Source: Bacilli bacterium (GTDB lineage: Bacteria > Bacillota_I > Bacilli_A > RF39 > UBA660). Taken from it: 64,000 nt of DNA. How positions within the stretch are numbered: the first letter of the stretch is position 1; every line of letters starts with the position of its first letter. The stretch lies in the NCBI GenBank assembly GCA_017544525.1, contig JAFYEA010000017.1, forward strand, positions 91,193 to 155,192, read 5' to 3'. The notes beneath the pieces were generated by a model. The model searched no databases. It had not been told where the DNA came from and saw only the letters and a program-made list of their open reading frames with translations. Both the position numbers and the translations under genes were made by a program. This document shows, piece by piece, positions 35,816 to 44,559 of this stretch.

Positions 35816-37392
35816 GATATTATTTTTTATTATCATTAATACCTTGTTTTTCTTATTTATTGTATAAGAGTAAGAAAGCAATGCATATGTTACAGCAAAA
35901 CTGGTATAATGATGGAAATAGGTATTTGAATTGGGTAATTGATAATTATAATAAGGTATTTATTGTTTTTGATTTATTATTTGTTTTATTTATCTTTTTT
36001 GATGATAATACATCTATGATTATATTCTCTTGTTTTTATGTAATAGCATATTTAATACATAAGAGTAAGGTTAGCAAAGAGCAAAGTAAGAAACCTTTAG
36101 TTATAACTCCTAGGGTTAAAAGATTATATTTTACTGAGATATTATTATTTTTTATAATGATATTTGTTATGTTTTTTACTATGTATGCAGGTGTTGTTAG
36201 TAGGTGTTATTTCTTTATCGGATTATTTATTTGGTTAAATTGGATAGTTGTATTAGTATGTAATTTTATTAACAAACCTATTGAAAAAATAGTATTTAAT
36301 CATTATAAGAGACTTGCTAAAAATAAATTATTTGGTATGACTAATTTAAAGAGAATAGGTATTACTGGTAGCTATGGAAAGACTAGTACTAAGAATGCTT
36401 TAAATGATATATTAAATGTTAAATATAATAGTTTTGCTACTGAAAAAAGTTTTAATACTATGAATGGACTTATGATTTCTATTAATAATAAGTTAGATAA
36501 GTTTACTGATATATTTATTGCTGAAATGGGTGCATTTAGAAGGGGAGAAATAAAGGAAAAGTGTGATTTTATTAAACCTCAGTATGGAATTCTTACTACT
36601 ATTGGAACTGCTCATTTAGAAAGTTTTGGCAGTATAGAGAATACTCAGAAAGCTAAATTTGAATTAATTGATTCATTACCTAGTGATGGTATTGCTGTAT
36701 TAAATATGGATGATGAATATCAAATAAGTTATAAAATTAAAAGTAAATGTAGAGTTGTTTGGGTATCAATAGGTAATAAGAAAGCAGATGTATATGCTAG
36801 TGATATTAAATTATCTAATAAGGGTACAACATTTAAATGTAACTTTAAAGATACTAATGAAAGTGTTATTCTTGAAACCAAGTTATTAGGGAATAAAAAC
36901 ATATATAATATATTAGAAGCTGTTGCGTTAAGTTATAATTTAGGAGTAAGTTTAGATCAAATTAAAATTGGTGTTAAGAGAATTCAAGTTAATGAACATA
37001 GATTAGAGTTAAAAAAATATGGAGATATTATTATAATTGATGATGCTTATAATTCAAATCCTGTTGGATCTAAAATGGCTCTTGAAGTTCTTGGTATGAT
37101 GGAAGGTAAGAAGATTATTGTTACTCCTGGAATGATAGAACTTGGTGACAAACAATATGAATATAATAAAGAGTTTGGTAAATATATTGCCGAAGTGTGT
37201 GATGAAGTTATATTGATTGGTGAAGAGCAAACTAAACCTATATTGGATGGTCTTAAGGAAAAGAAATATCCCGAAAAGAATATTCATATATTAAATGATG
37301 TTAAGAAAGCTTTTATGTTAATGAGAAAGTTAGCTGGTAATACTACATATGTTCTTTTAGAAAATGATTTACCAGATATATTTAATGAGTAG
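35812..37392 (+). CDS. murF: MurF-like UDP-MurNAc-tripeptide--D-Ala-D-Ala ligase with N-terminal membrane helices
   Basis: A 526-residue protein. Residues 1-165 hold four or more hydrophobic helices not present in classical MurF. Then a Mur ligase follows: RIGITGSYGKTSTKNAL (ATP loop), FNTMNGLMISI, IFIAEMGAFRRGEI, GTAHLESFGSIENT, LGNKNIYNILEAVAL, NEHRLELKKYG, IIDDAYNSNPVGSKMAL and TPGMIELGDKQ. These blocks match MurF-group ligases, and ddl (D-Ala-D-Ala supply) is the next gene. The membrane part suggests activity at the membrane surface. I call it MurF by neighbourhood and motifs; the related MurT-type or amidoligase members are a less likely alternative. Confidence 0.85.
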   Translation: MRYYFLLSLIPCFSYLLYKSKKAMHMLQQNWYNDGNRYLNWVIDNYNKVFIVFDLLFVLFIFFDDNTSMIIFSCFYVIAYLIHKSKVSKEQSKKPLVITPRVKRLYFTEILLFFIMIFVMFFTMYAGVVSRCYFFIGLFIWLNWIVVLVCNFINKPIEKIVFNHYKRLAKNKLFGMTNLKRIGITGSYGKTSTKNALNDILNVKYNSFATEKSFNTMNGLMISINNKLDKFTDIFIAEMGAFRRGEIKEKCDFIKPQYGILTTIGTAHLESFGSIENTQKAKFELIDSLPSDGIAVLNMDDEYQISYKIKSKCRVVWVSIGNKKADVYASDIKLSNKGTTFKCNFKDTNESVILETKLLGNKNIYNILEAVALSYNLGVSLDQIKIGVKRIQVNEHRLELKKYGDIIIIDDAYNSNPVGSKMALEVLGMMEGKKIIVTPGMIELGDKQYEYNKEFGKYIAEVCDEVILIGEEQTKPILDGLKEKKYPEKNIHILNDVKKAFMLMRKLAGNTTYVLLENDLPDIFNE

Positions 37393-37403
37393 GAGGTAAA
37401 ATT

Positions 37404-38588
37404 ATGAAGATTAAATTAGGAGTTATATTTGGAGGAGAAACTGTTGAGCATGAAGTAAGTATTATTTCTGCTTTGCAAGCTATTCAAAACTTAGATGAGG
37501 ATAAATATGATGTAGTGCCAATTTATATATCTAAAAATAGAGAGTGGTATACAGGACATATGTTAACTGATATTGAAGTGTATAAAGATTTTGATAATCT
37601 TAAGAGATATGCTAAAAAAGTAGTATTAGTTAAGAAAGGCGATAGTTTTGTATTACAAACTACTAGTGGATTATTTAGAAAAGACGTTACTGATTTAGAT
37701 ATTATATTGCCTGTAGTTCATGGCAATAATGTAGAGGATGGAACATTAGCAGGATACCTTGATACTGTTGGTATTCCATATGTTGGATGTCATGTTTTAG
37801 GTGCAGCATTGGGTCAAGATAAAGTTGCTATGAAACACGTTATGATGTCTGAGGGGTTACCAATTGTTGACTTTGTATGGTTTTTTGATAATGAATATAT
37901 TGAAAATAAAGATGATATATTAAAGAGCATTAAAAAAATGGGATATCCTGTTGTTGTTAAACCAGCTACTCTTGGAAGTAGTGTAGGTATTACTTATGTT
38001 AAGAGTGAAAAAGATATTGAAAGTGCTATTGAAGAAGCAATATCTTATGATACTAAGATAGTTGTTGAAAAAGCTGTTGAAAATCTACTTGAAGTTAATG
38101 CAAGCGTACTTGGAAATTATGAGTATCAACGTGTTAGCCCTCTAGAAGAAGTAATGGGACTTGATGAAATATTAAGTTATGCAGATAAGTATTTATCTAA
38201 TACTAAAACTAAAGGCAGTGGAAGTAAAGGAATGGCTTCAGCTAGTAGAATTATTCCTGCCAGAATTAGTAAAGATTTAACTAAAGATATACAAGAAACT
38301 AGTAAAAAGGTATTTAGATTATTAAACTTTAGTGGTGTATGTAGAATAGATTATTTAATTGATACTAAAACTAATAAGTTCTATGTTAATGAACCAAATA
38401 CAATACCTGGAAGTTTATCATTTTATTTATGGAAAGAAGCAGGACTTAAATATAAAGAATTATTAGATGAAATGATTAATACTGCTATTAAAGAATATAA
38501 GAATAAGACTAAAAAAATAAAAAGTTTTGAAAGTAATATATTATCAGGGTTTAATGGTAGTAAGGGAGTAAAAGGTATAAAGAAATAA
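37404..38588 (+). CDS. ddl: D-alanine--D-alanine ligase
   Basis: ATP-grasp enzyme joining two D-Ala for peptidoglycan pentapeptide. The 394 residues open with LGVIFGGETVEHEVSIISAL and continue with LPVVHGNNVEDGTLAGYLD, VKPATLGSSVGIT, VEKAVENLLEVNASVLG and VNEPNTIPGSLSFYLW (metal and D-Ala loops). The C-terminus is about 30 residues longer than common Ddl and Lys-rich. ATG 37404 lies behind AGGAGGTAAAATT, 11 bases after murF; the two act in successive steps. Convergent with murI. Confidence 0.95.
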   Translation: MKIKLGVIFGGETVEHEVSIISALQAIQNLDEDKYDVVPIYISKNREWYTGHMLTDIEVYKDFDNLKRYAKKVVLVKKGDSFVLQTTSGLFRKDVTDLDIILPVVHGNNVEDGTLAGYLDTVGIPYVGCHVLGAALGQDKVAMKHVMMSEGLPIVDFVWFFDNEYIENKDDILKSIKKMGYPVVVKPATLGSSVGITYVKSEKDIESAIEEAISYDTKIVVEKAVENLLEVNASVLGNYEYQRVSPLEEVMGLDEILSYADKYLSNTKTKGSGSKGMASASRIIPARISKDLTKDIQETSKKVFRLLNFSGVCRIDYLIDTKTNKFYVNEPNTIPGSLSFYLWKEAGLKYKELLDEMINTAIKEYKNKTKKIKSFESNILSGFNGSKGVKGIKK

Positions 38589-38615
38589 AAAAAGATGATA
38601 ATTCATCTTTTTTTA
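38587..38615. terminator. Bidirectional terminator
   Basis: AAAAAGATGA (38589-38598) pairs with TCATCTTTTT (38603-38612), flanked by A and T tracts, between the convergent ddl and murI genes. Confidence 0.85.
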
Positions 38616-39323
38616 TTATGTTTGTATAAACTTATATGATCCTCTTGTTTTTTTAGTAGTTAATAGATTATTTTTTTCTAATTGATATTTTACTTGTCTT
38701 GCTACTCCTATATTACCATCTATTAATGTTGCGTCTTTAAAGTATTTTTGAATTTTATCTTTTATAATAGGATAATGTGTACATCCAAGAACTATTGCAT
38801 CTATATTATAATCTTTATATTTATCTAAGTTTTCATGTAATAATAAATCTATTTTTTCTTTGTTATTTGTTTCTATTGCGTTTGCTAGTCCATCACATGG
38901 AACTAGATATATTTTTTCATTTCGCTTTTTATTTTTTTTAACTAATTCATGTACTCTATCTGAAGAAATAGTTCCTGGAGTAGCCATTACTAATGTATTT
39001 TTATAATTGTTATCACATGCTACTTTAATTGCGGGTTCTGTTCCTACAAATATTATATTTGGAAATTTATTTCTTAAGTATTCAATACAATTTGTTGTTG
39101 CAGTATTGCAAGCTATAACTATTATTTTTACTTTATATTCTATTAGAGTATTAACTATATCTTCTGTTATATTACATAGTTCTTCTTTTGTTTTTTCTCC
39201 ATATGGATTATTTTTTGAATCTGCATAAAAAATAAAATCTTCATTTGGAAGAATATTCTTTATTTCTTCTAATGTGGTAAGACCACCTATACCCGAATCA
39301 AATACTCCTATTTTATTATCCAT
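38616..39323 (-). CDS. murI: Glutamate racemase
   Basis: Makes D-glutamate for MurD. The 235 residues hold the two catalytic Cys blocks IVIACNTATTN (near residue 72) and LGCTHYPIIKD (near residue 183), plus the N-terminal VFDSGIGGLTTL and DSKNNPYGEKT. Cofactor-independent racemase of normal, slightly short length. ATG 39323 is preferred because AAAGAG would touch the other ATG at 39332 with no spacer, but stands 9 bases before this one. Transcribed alone. Confidence 0.94.
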   Translation of the reverse strand: MDNKIGVFDSGIGGLTTLEEIKNILPNEDFIFYADSKNNPYGEKTKEELCNITEDIVNTLIEYKVKIIVIACNTATTNCIEYLRNKFPNIIFVGTEPAIKVACDNNYKNTLVMATPGTISSDRVHELVKKNKKRNEKIYLVPCDGLANAIETNNKEKIDLLLHENLDKYKDYNIDAIVLGCTHYPIIKDKIQKYFKDATLIDGNIGVARQVKYQLEKNNLLTTKKTRGSYKFIQT

Positions 39324-39398
39324 ATTATTCATCTCTTTAAATATTATAGCATATTATTTAAATAAATGATAAAATTGTATTTAGTGAATGGAGTTAAT

Positions 39399-39914
39399 AT
39401 GGAAAGTATTATTAATTTTTTTATTAAATTATTTAGTGGATTAGTTAGTTTAAAATTTGGAAAAGAACTAATTGTTTTTATTATTTCATTATTCCCAATT
39501 TTGGAGTTAAGAGGTGGATTAATAGCGGCTGCTATATTAGGTGTTAAGCCTTTAAATGCATATATTGTATCTATTATTGGTAATTTACTACCTATACCTT
39601 TTATATTATTATTCTTATCAAAAGTATTAGATTGGATGGAGAAGAGTAAAGTTAAGTTATTTAATAAGACTGCTACTTGGTTAAGAAAGAAAGCTGATAA
39701 AAATAAAAATAAAATTGAAAAATATGGATATTGGGGATTAATACTATTTGTAGGTATTCCATTACCTGGTACTGGTGCTTGGACAGGTAGTTTAGTAGCT
39801 ACTGCATTGAATTTAGATAAAAAGAAAGCTTTTTTATGTACAATAGTAGGTGTATTAATTGCCAGTATTATAATGATGTTTATATCATATGGTATTATTG
39901 ATAAATTAATATAA
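39399..39914 (+). CDS. Small multi-drug export (COG2426) membrane protein
   Basis: A 171-residue integral membrane protein with about five hydrophobic segments. FPILELRGGLIAAAILG with IIGNLLPIPFILLFL and YGYWGLILFVGIPLPGTGAWTGSLVA carry the conserved motifs of the Sm_multidrug_ex (PF06695) family. The Pro/Gly loop GIPLPGTGAW is diagnostic. The family name comes from old annotation and its transport substrate is unproven. ATG 39399 follows TGGAG; the longer frame from 39366 is not supported by a ribosome site. Confidence 0.85.
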   Translation: MESIINFFIKLFSGLVSLKFGKELIVFIISLFPILELRGGLIAAAILGVKPLNAYIVSIIGNLLPIPFILLFLSKVLDWMEKSKVKLFNKTATWLRKKADKNKNKIEKYGYWGLILFVGIPLPGTGAWTGSLVATALNLDKKKAFLCTIVGVLIASIIMMFISYGIIDKLI

Positions 39915-39940
39915 AAAACAACTTTTAAAGTTGTTTTTAT
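39913..39940. terminator. Bidirectional terminator
   Basis: AAAAACAACTT (39914-39924) pairs with AAGTTGTTTTT (39928-39938) with a 3-base loop between the convergent COG2426 and sirtuin genes. The sirtuin stop is in its right arm. Confidence 0.85.
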
Positions 39941-40653
39941 TTTAATTCTTTAAATATTTCTTTTAAGTCATCATGTATTACTAAATCTGCTTTATTATCA
40001 TAGTCTGTTTTACTTCTATTTAAAAGTACTAGATGTTTACCTCTAAAGTAATTAATCATTCCACTGGCTGGATATACTGTTAAAGATGTACCAGCAACTA
40101 TTAACATATCTGCATGTGCAATAGCATATTGTGCATTACTAAAATCATCTTCTGGTAGCATTTCTCCATAAAGTACTACATCTGGTTTAATTAGTCCTCC
40201 ACATTTGCATCTAGGAATGTCTTTTGAATTAAATACATATTCAGCATCATAAAATTTATTACATTTTATACAATGATTTTTATATATAGTGCCATGTAAT
40301 TCATATATATTTTTATTTCCTGCTTTTTGATGTAGTCCATCTATATTTTGAGTAACTATTGCTTTTAGTTTACCCCTTTTTTCTAATTCATATAGATATT
40401 TATGCACTATATTTGGTTCTTTACCTAAACAATTTAATTTATCTCTATAAAAATCATAGAAATCTTTTGTTTTGTCATAGAAAAAACCACTGCTTAATAT
40501 TAATTCTGGAGGCCATTTATATTTCATATTATAAAGACCATCTTTACTTCTAAAGTCTTTTATACCTGATGCAGTAGATACACCGGCGCCTCCAAAGAAA
40601 ACAATATTATTTGATTCATCAATCATTTTTTGTAACATCTCAATCTTTTTCAT
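39937..40653 (-). CDS. cobB: NAD-dependent protein deacylase (sirtuin)
   Basis: Sir2-family enzyme that removes acyl groups from lysines with NAD. The 238 residues show GGAGVSTASGIKDFRSKDGLY (NAD loop), TQNIDGLHQKAG, catalytic His in YELHGT, four zinc Cys (CIKCNK and CKCGG), GEMLPEDD and VAGTSLTVYPASGM. Compact bacterial length. The mRNA is probably leaderless: on the minus strand TATAAT (40665-40660) ends 6 bases before the ATG. Divergent from the Ig-like/metallo-beta-lactamase gene. Its natural substrate could include acyl-lysines made from the acyl-CoA of the 52250 ligase, which is speculation. Confidence 0.94.
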   Translation of the reverse strand: MKKIEMLQKMIDESNNIVFFGGAGVSTASGIKDFRSKDGLYNMKYKWPPELILSSGFFYDKTKDFYDFYRDKLNCLGKEPNIVHKYLYELEKRGKLKAIVTQNIDGLHQKAGNKNIYELHGTIYKNHCIKCNKFYDAEYVFNSKDIPRCKCGGLIKPDVVLYGEMLPEDDFSNAQYAIAHADMLIVAGTSLTVYPASGMINYFRGKHLVLLNRSKTDYDNKADLVIHDDLKEIFKELK

Positions 40654-40659
40654 ACTTAC

Positions 40660-40690
40660 ATTATATCATAATATGATTGTATGATATAAT
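40660..40690. promoter_or_regulatory. Divergent promoters of the sirtuin and MBL genes
   Basis: Minus-strand TATAAT (40665-40660) lies 6 bases from the sirtuin ATG. Plus-strand TGATATAAT (40682-40690) lies 18 bases before the MBL ATG at 40709 and is followed by AGGATGA as ribosome site. The two -10 boxes are about 17 bases apart, so the RNA polymerases cannot bind both at once. Confidence 0.5.
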
Positions 40691-40708
40691 CATTTTAGGA
40701 TGATTAAT

Positions 40709-42373
40709 ATGAAAAAGAAAGAAATTATTATATTATTAGTATCATGTGTTATTATTGCTATTATTGGGACTTTATTTGGACCTAAAACAAGTAATGATTA
40801 TGAATCTTATGGTGAAGAAGTTTCTGTATCTTCTAAAAATTCTTTTGAGTTAGAACATTCTATTTTATATTGTTATGTTGGTGATAAAGAAACTATTAAA
40901 ATTAAGAATTATGACAATAATAATAGTTTTTCATGGTCTTCTATAGATGATGATATTGTTAGTGTGGATGGAAAAGGAAATATTAATTGCCTTAAAGAAG
41001 GTCAAACAAATATAGTAGTTGAAAAAAATATAGATGATTCTTCTGAATGTTTAATAGTTGTTGTTGATAAAAATAAAATGACTAAAGAGGAGGCTAAGAA
41101 AGAGGATTATAATAGGAGTATAAAAGAGAAAAATGGAGAAAAAAAGAAAGAGGAGACTGGGGAGGAGGAAAAAACTAGTGAACCTGTTATTCCGACTAAT
41201 CCTAGTGAATCAACTGACCATAGTAGTTTTGAAGTTCAAAGTATTAATATTAGTGAAAGTAGTATAGAATTATATACTCTTGATACTTATAAAATAAATG
41301 CTAGTGTTAATCCTAGCAATGCTAGTGATAAAAAACTAACTTATAAGAGTAGTAATGAAAAACTATTAACTGTTGATAGTAATGGAAATGTTAAAGCATT
41401 GATGGCTGGTAGTTGTTATGTAACTATTACATCTAGTAATAATAAGAGCGTTAAAGTTAATTTTAATATTATTAGTAAAGAAAGAATACATTTTATATCC
41501 AATTTAGAGAGTAATGGAAGTGATTATGATACTGGAGATGCTATATTATTAGAATCCAATGGACATTTTGCAATGATTGATATGGGCAACACTGAAAATA
41601 GAATAGCTAATAATGTTGTTAATTATTTAAAAAGTAATAATGTTAGTGTATTGGATTTTGTATTAATAACTCATATGCATAGTGATCATGCTGGTAATTT
41701 ACAAACAATATTAGAAAATGATATTATTATAAAAAATATTTGGGTTAAGGATTATAGCGATAGTTTTTATACTGATGAAACCACTTTAAAGAGATTTAAT
41801 AAAGTAAAAAAATTAGCAAATAAGTATTCTGCTAATATTAAGTATGTTGATAAAGATGGTGAAGGAAAAAATTATACATTTAAGTATTTAAAATTTAATA
41901 TGACTTTATATAATAATACTAAGAACGTTAATTCTAATACTAATGAAAATTATAGTTCTATTGTTTCTTTGATAGAAGTAAATAATCATAAAGTATTATT
42001 AACTTCTGATATGTATGATACTAAAATGTTTAATGAAATTGCTAGTAGTATTGGAAAGATAGGTATTATGAAAGTACCTCATCATGGATCTAGAAAGTGT
42101 GCATTGTTATCTAAGAAATATGATGGTAATATAGCTGAAAGTGGTGACAATAAGATTGAGTCTACTGCGATTAGTAGTTTGAATCCTAAATATTTTATTG
42201 TTACTAGTTCTAAGAAGAAAATAGATAACATAATTAAAGATAAAAATATCACTATGGATAAGATGTGTGTTTCAAAAATACCAAGTGATAAAACAATATA
42301 TTATGTTGATGAGAATACTACTGCGTTAGTAATTGATTTATCTGGAAGTTCTTTAAAATTTTCAAGTAGATAG
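40709..42373 (+). CDS. Surface metallo-beta-lactamase-fold protein with Ig-like (BIG2) domains
   Basis: The 554 residues begin with a membrane anchor (IIILLVSCVIIAIIGTLF), then an Ig-like (BIG2-type) domain of about 70 residues ending DDIVSVDGKGNINCLKEG, a charged Lys/Glu linker, and a second BIG2 domain (SINISESSIELYTLDTYKI to VKALMAGSCYVTI). Residues about 265-550 form an MBL domain: THMHSDHAGN (HxHxDH), a Ser/Asp TSDM block and VPHHGSRK, resembling the DNA-handling ComEC/Rec2 MBL domain but without the ComEC channel. It should lie outside the cell. ATG 40709 is chosen over 40700 by its AGGATGA site. Confidence 0.82.
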   Translation: MKKKEIIILLVSCVIIAIIGTLFGPKTSNDYESYGEEVSVSSKNSFELEHSILYCYVGDKETIKIKNYDNNNSFSWSSIDDDIVSVDGKGNINCLKEGQTNIVVEKNIDDSSECLIVVVDKNKMTKEEAKKEDYNRSIKEKNGEKKKEETGEEEKTSEPVIPTNPSESTDHSSFEVQSINISESSIELYTLDTYKINASVNPSNASDKKLTYKSSNEKLLTVDSNGNVKALMAGSCYVTITSSNNKSVKVNFNIISKERIHFISNLESNGSDYDTGDAILLESNGHFAMIDMGNTENRIANNVVNYLKSNNVSVLDFVLITHMHSDHAGNLQTILENDIIIKNIWVKDYSDSFYTDETTLKRFNKVKKLANKYSANIKYVDKDGEGKNYTFKYLKFNMTLYNNTKNVNSNTNENYSSIVSLIEVNNHKVLLTSDMYDTKMFNEIASSIGKIGIMKVPHHGSRKCALLSKKYDGNIAESGDNKIESTAISSLNPKYFIVTSSKKKIDNIIKDKNITMDKMCVSKIPSDKTIYYVDENTTALVIDLSGSSLKFSSR

Positions 42374-42378
42374 TTTTA

Positions 42379-42387
42379 TGATATAAT
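42379..42387 (+). promoter_or_regulatory. Extended -10 promoter of the ZIP transporter gene
   Basis: TGATATAAT lies 24 bases before the ATG at 42412, just past the MBL stop codon, with GAGGTG as ribosome site. Confidence 0.5.
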
Positions 42388-42411
42388 TATATTTGATTTG
42401 AGGTGAATTAT

Positions 42412-43119
42412 ATGGCTTTATTAGTTACATTGTTATCTGGTATTGCATTCTTTATTGGTTATTTTATAACTAGGTTTATTAAGAATGAAAAGAGTTTAGT
42501 TACTTTCTCTATTGGATTTGCTTTTTCAATTATATTTGGTTTAATTGCTTTTGATATATTGCCAGAGATAATTGAATTTGGGAATGTTTTAATAGTTATT
42601 TCGTGTGCGATTGGTGGGATAGCATTATTAAAATTACTTGATATTTTTGTTCCAGAACATGAACATGGGACTAAACATAAAAAAGATCATATTGAACATA
42701 TTGGAATTATTTCTGCAATTGCTTTATTTTTGCACAATATAATTGAAGGAACAGCAATATATACTACTGCTTTGACCGATATTAAAATGGGTACTTTTAT
42801 GGCTTTAGGTGTTGCTTTTCATAATATTCCTTTGGGTATTCAAATATCTTCTTTAATACATGAAAAGAAAAACAAATTAGTATTATTAACTTGTTTGGCT
42901 TTTTCTAGTATATTAGGTGTTTTAGTTATTGGTTTATTTAATATTAGTATTAGTCCATTAGTAGAAGGTATATTATTATCAGTTACTTTTGGTATGTTAA
43001 TATATTTATTGTTATTTGAATTATTATGTGAAGTAAGGGAAAATATTAAAAAGAAAGAATTAATAATTGGTTTACTTACTGGATTATTATTTATAATTTT
43101 GGGACATTTTATTGGTTAA
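42412..43119 (+). CDS. ZIP-family metal transporter
   Basis: A 235-residue membrane protein with eight hydrophobic helices. FLHNIIEGTAIY and VAFHNIPLGIQISS give the two His-bearing binding helices of ZIP proteins (H-N-x-x-E and H-N), and a His-rich loop EHEHGTKHKKDH precedes the first. This is the ZupT/GufA-like bacterial branch importing zinc or related divalent metal. ATG 42412 has GAGGTG; GTG 42403 lies in that site. Its 3' end overlaps the convergent lysR gene by 33 bases, so no separate terminator lies between them. Confidence 0.88.
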   Translation: MALLVTLLSGIAFFIGYFITRFIKNEKSLVTFSIGFAFSIIFGLIAFDILPEIIEFGNVLIVISCAIGGIALLKLLDIFVPEHEHGTKHKKDHIEHIGIISAIALFLHNIIEGTAIYTTALTDIKMGTFMALGVAFHNIPLGIQISSLIHEKKNKLVLLTCLAFSSILGVLVIGLFNISISPLVEGILLSVTFGMLIYLLLFELLCEVRENIKKKELIIGLLTGLLFIILGHFIG

Positions 43120-43980
43120 TAATTCAATAAATTTTTGTGTTGTGAAACTTGGATATATGTCATCCTTAATGGCAAGTCCAAGTTTTCTTTTTGGTATTTT
43201 TTTATCTGTTTTAATTTCTATTAATGTATTATTTAATTTGTCTTGAATAAATTCTTTTGTTAATACTCCAACACCAAAATTATCTTCAACTAGTCTAGTA
43301 AGTAAATTATGACTAACTACTTCCATACTTGGAGTACATTCTAAGTTATTGTCTTTTAAGAACTTATTAAAATTAATTCTTGTTATTGATGGGTATTTTT
43401 GCAGTATTAGATTATTTGAAAGTATATCTTTAATATTATTTGTATCTATTTTATAATCTTTTGAACATACAAATATATCATTTAATTCATCTAATTCAAT
43501 TATTTTTAAGTCTTTTATAATATGATCTGGAATTGAAAAAATAATTAAATCAAGATTTCCATTTCGTAAATCTTTTATTAAGTTATCTGTTAAATCGTTT
43601 TTAATGTTTATTTGAATACTTGGATATTTATTATGAAATTCTTTTAAATATGACATTAAATAGTTTTCGGATATTATTGTACTAGCGCCTATATTTATTG
43701 ACCCTGAATCTAGGTTTTTAAGTGAATTAAATTTGTTTGTACCATTTATAAAATAATATATTCCTTCTTTAATATAATTATATAATTCTTTTCCTTCTTC
43801 TGTTAGTATTACTCCTTTTCTAGTACGTATGAATAATTTGCCACCTAATTGGTTTTCTAATGTTTGAATTGATTGACTAACAGCAGGTTGACTAATCATT
43901 AAATTATTAGCACCTTTTGATATACTTTTTTCTTTTGCAACTTCATAAAAAACTTTAAATAATTCAAAATTAACATTCAT
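43087..43980 (-). CDS. LysR-family transcriptional regulator
   Basis: A 297-residue DNA-binding protein. N-terminal winged helix: FKVFYEVAKEKSISKGANNLMISQPAVSQSIQTLENQLGGKLFIRTRKGVILTEEGKELY. The rest is a type-2 periplasmic-binding-like effector domain. ATG 43980 follows AAGGAGTATTTAT; the longer frame from 44004 starts inside the divergent intergenic region. It could control the plus-strand pair from 44068, since LysR genes are usually read divergently from their target, and a 12-bp perfect inverted repeat lies between them. Its 3' end overlaps the ZIP gene. The effector is unknown. Confidence 0.92.
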   Translation of the reverse strand: MNVNFELFKVFYEVAKEKSISKGANNLMISQPAVSQSIQTLENQLGGKLFIRTRKGVILTEEGKELYNYIKEGIYYFINGTNKFNSLKNLDSGSINIGASTIISENYLMSYLKEFHNKYPSIQINIKNDLTDNLIKDLRNGNLDLIIFSIPDHIIKDLKIIELDELNDIFVCSKDYKIDTNNIKDILSNNLILQKYPSITRINFNKFLKDNNLECTPSMEVVSHNLLTRLVEDNFGVGVLTKEFIQDKLNNTLIEIKTDKKIPKRKLGLAIKDDIYPSFTTQKFIELLTNKMSQNYK

Positions 43981-43991
43981 ATAAATACTCC

Positions 43992-44045
43992 TTATATTAA
44001 ACATAAGTAATATATATTTTAATTATATCTAATTGTTTAATATAA
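43992..44045. promoter_or_regulatory. 12-bp perfect inverted repeat in the lysR divergent promoter region
   Basis: TTATATTAAACA at 43992-44003 is the exact reverse complement of TGTTTAATATAA at 44034-44045, with a 30-base AT-rich spacer. The right arm contains the plus-strand -10 (TATAAT at 44041-44046 partly overlaps it) and the left arm the mirror-image region for lysR. It may be a LysR operator or two symmetric -10 regions. Confidence 0.5.
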
Positions 44046-44067
44046 TACAAGTGAAGGGAAGGATAAT

Positions 44068-44559
44068 ATGAATAATAATGAAATTGAAAAGATTATTGAA
44101 TTGAAGAAGAAAAGAAAAAATCTAGGTAATGTAATAAAAGAGTTGAATGAATTCTTAAGATTTTATAATAATTCTTTTAGAGAAGAGGAAAGTAAAAAGG
44201 CTCTAGATAGAATAGAATCATATGTAAAGAATACTGTTGTTAGAAGAAATAATATTGGTGATCAAATACAATCTATAGCTAATGAAATAGTATGTAATCA
44301 TGAAATGTTAATTGATGTTATATTAGAATATGAATGTCCTGTTTGTAAAAAAATTATTAATTATAAAGATATTCCTCCTACTACTAAATATTTAGTATCT
44401 TACTATGTTGATAAAAAACATAAAGAGATAATTGATAATAAAATTAATGAAATTGTATTAAGTTCTATTGATGAAGAAACTGCTAATGAAGAATTATTAG
44501 AATATTTTAGTAATAAACAAATAGAAGAGGGTTTTAGTTTAAGGAGATATATTAAATGA
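44068..44559 (+). CDS. Coiled-coil protein with CNH...CPVC zinc-knuckle-like motif (163 aa)
   Basis: Not recognised. Residues 1-85 are a charged, probably coiled-coil, helical region. Then come VCNHEMLIDVILEYECPVCKK (C, H and CxxC, near residues 89-107), likely a zinc site, and a helical tail. The start ATG has GAAGGGAAGGATAAT upstream. The stop overlaps the next gene (ATGA), whose product shows the same coiled-coil then CNH then CxxC layout, so the two look like paralogues. Confidence 0.6.
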   Translation: MNNNEIEKIIELKKKRKNLGNVIKELNEFLRFYNNSFREEESKKALDRIESYVKNTVVRRNNIGDQIQSIANEIVCNHEMLIDVILEYECPVCKKIINYKDIPPTTKYLVSYYVDKKHKEIIDNKINEIVLSSIDEETANEELLEYFSNKQIEEGFSLRRYIK

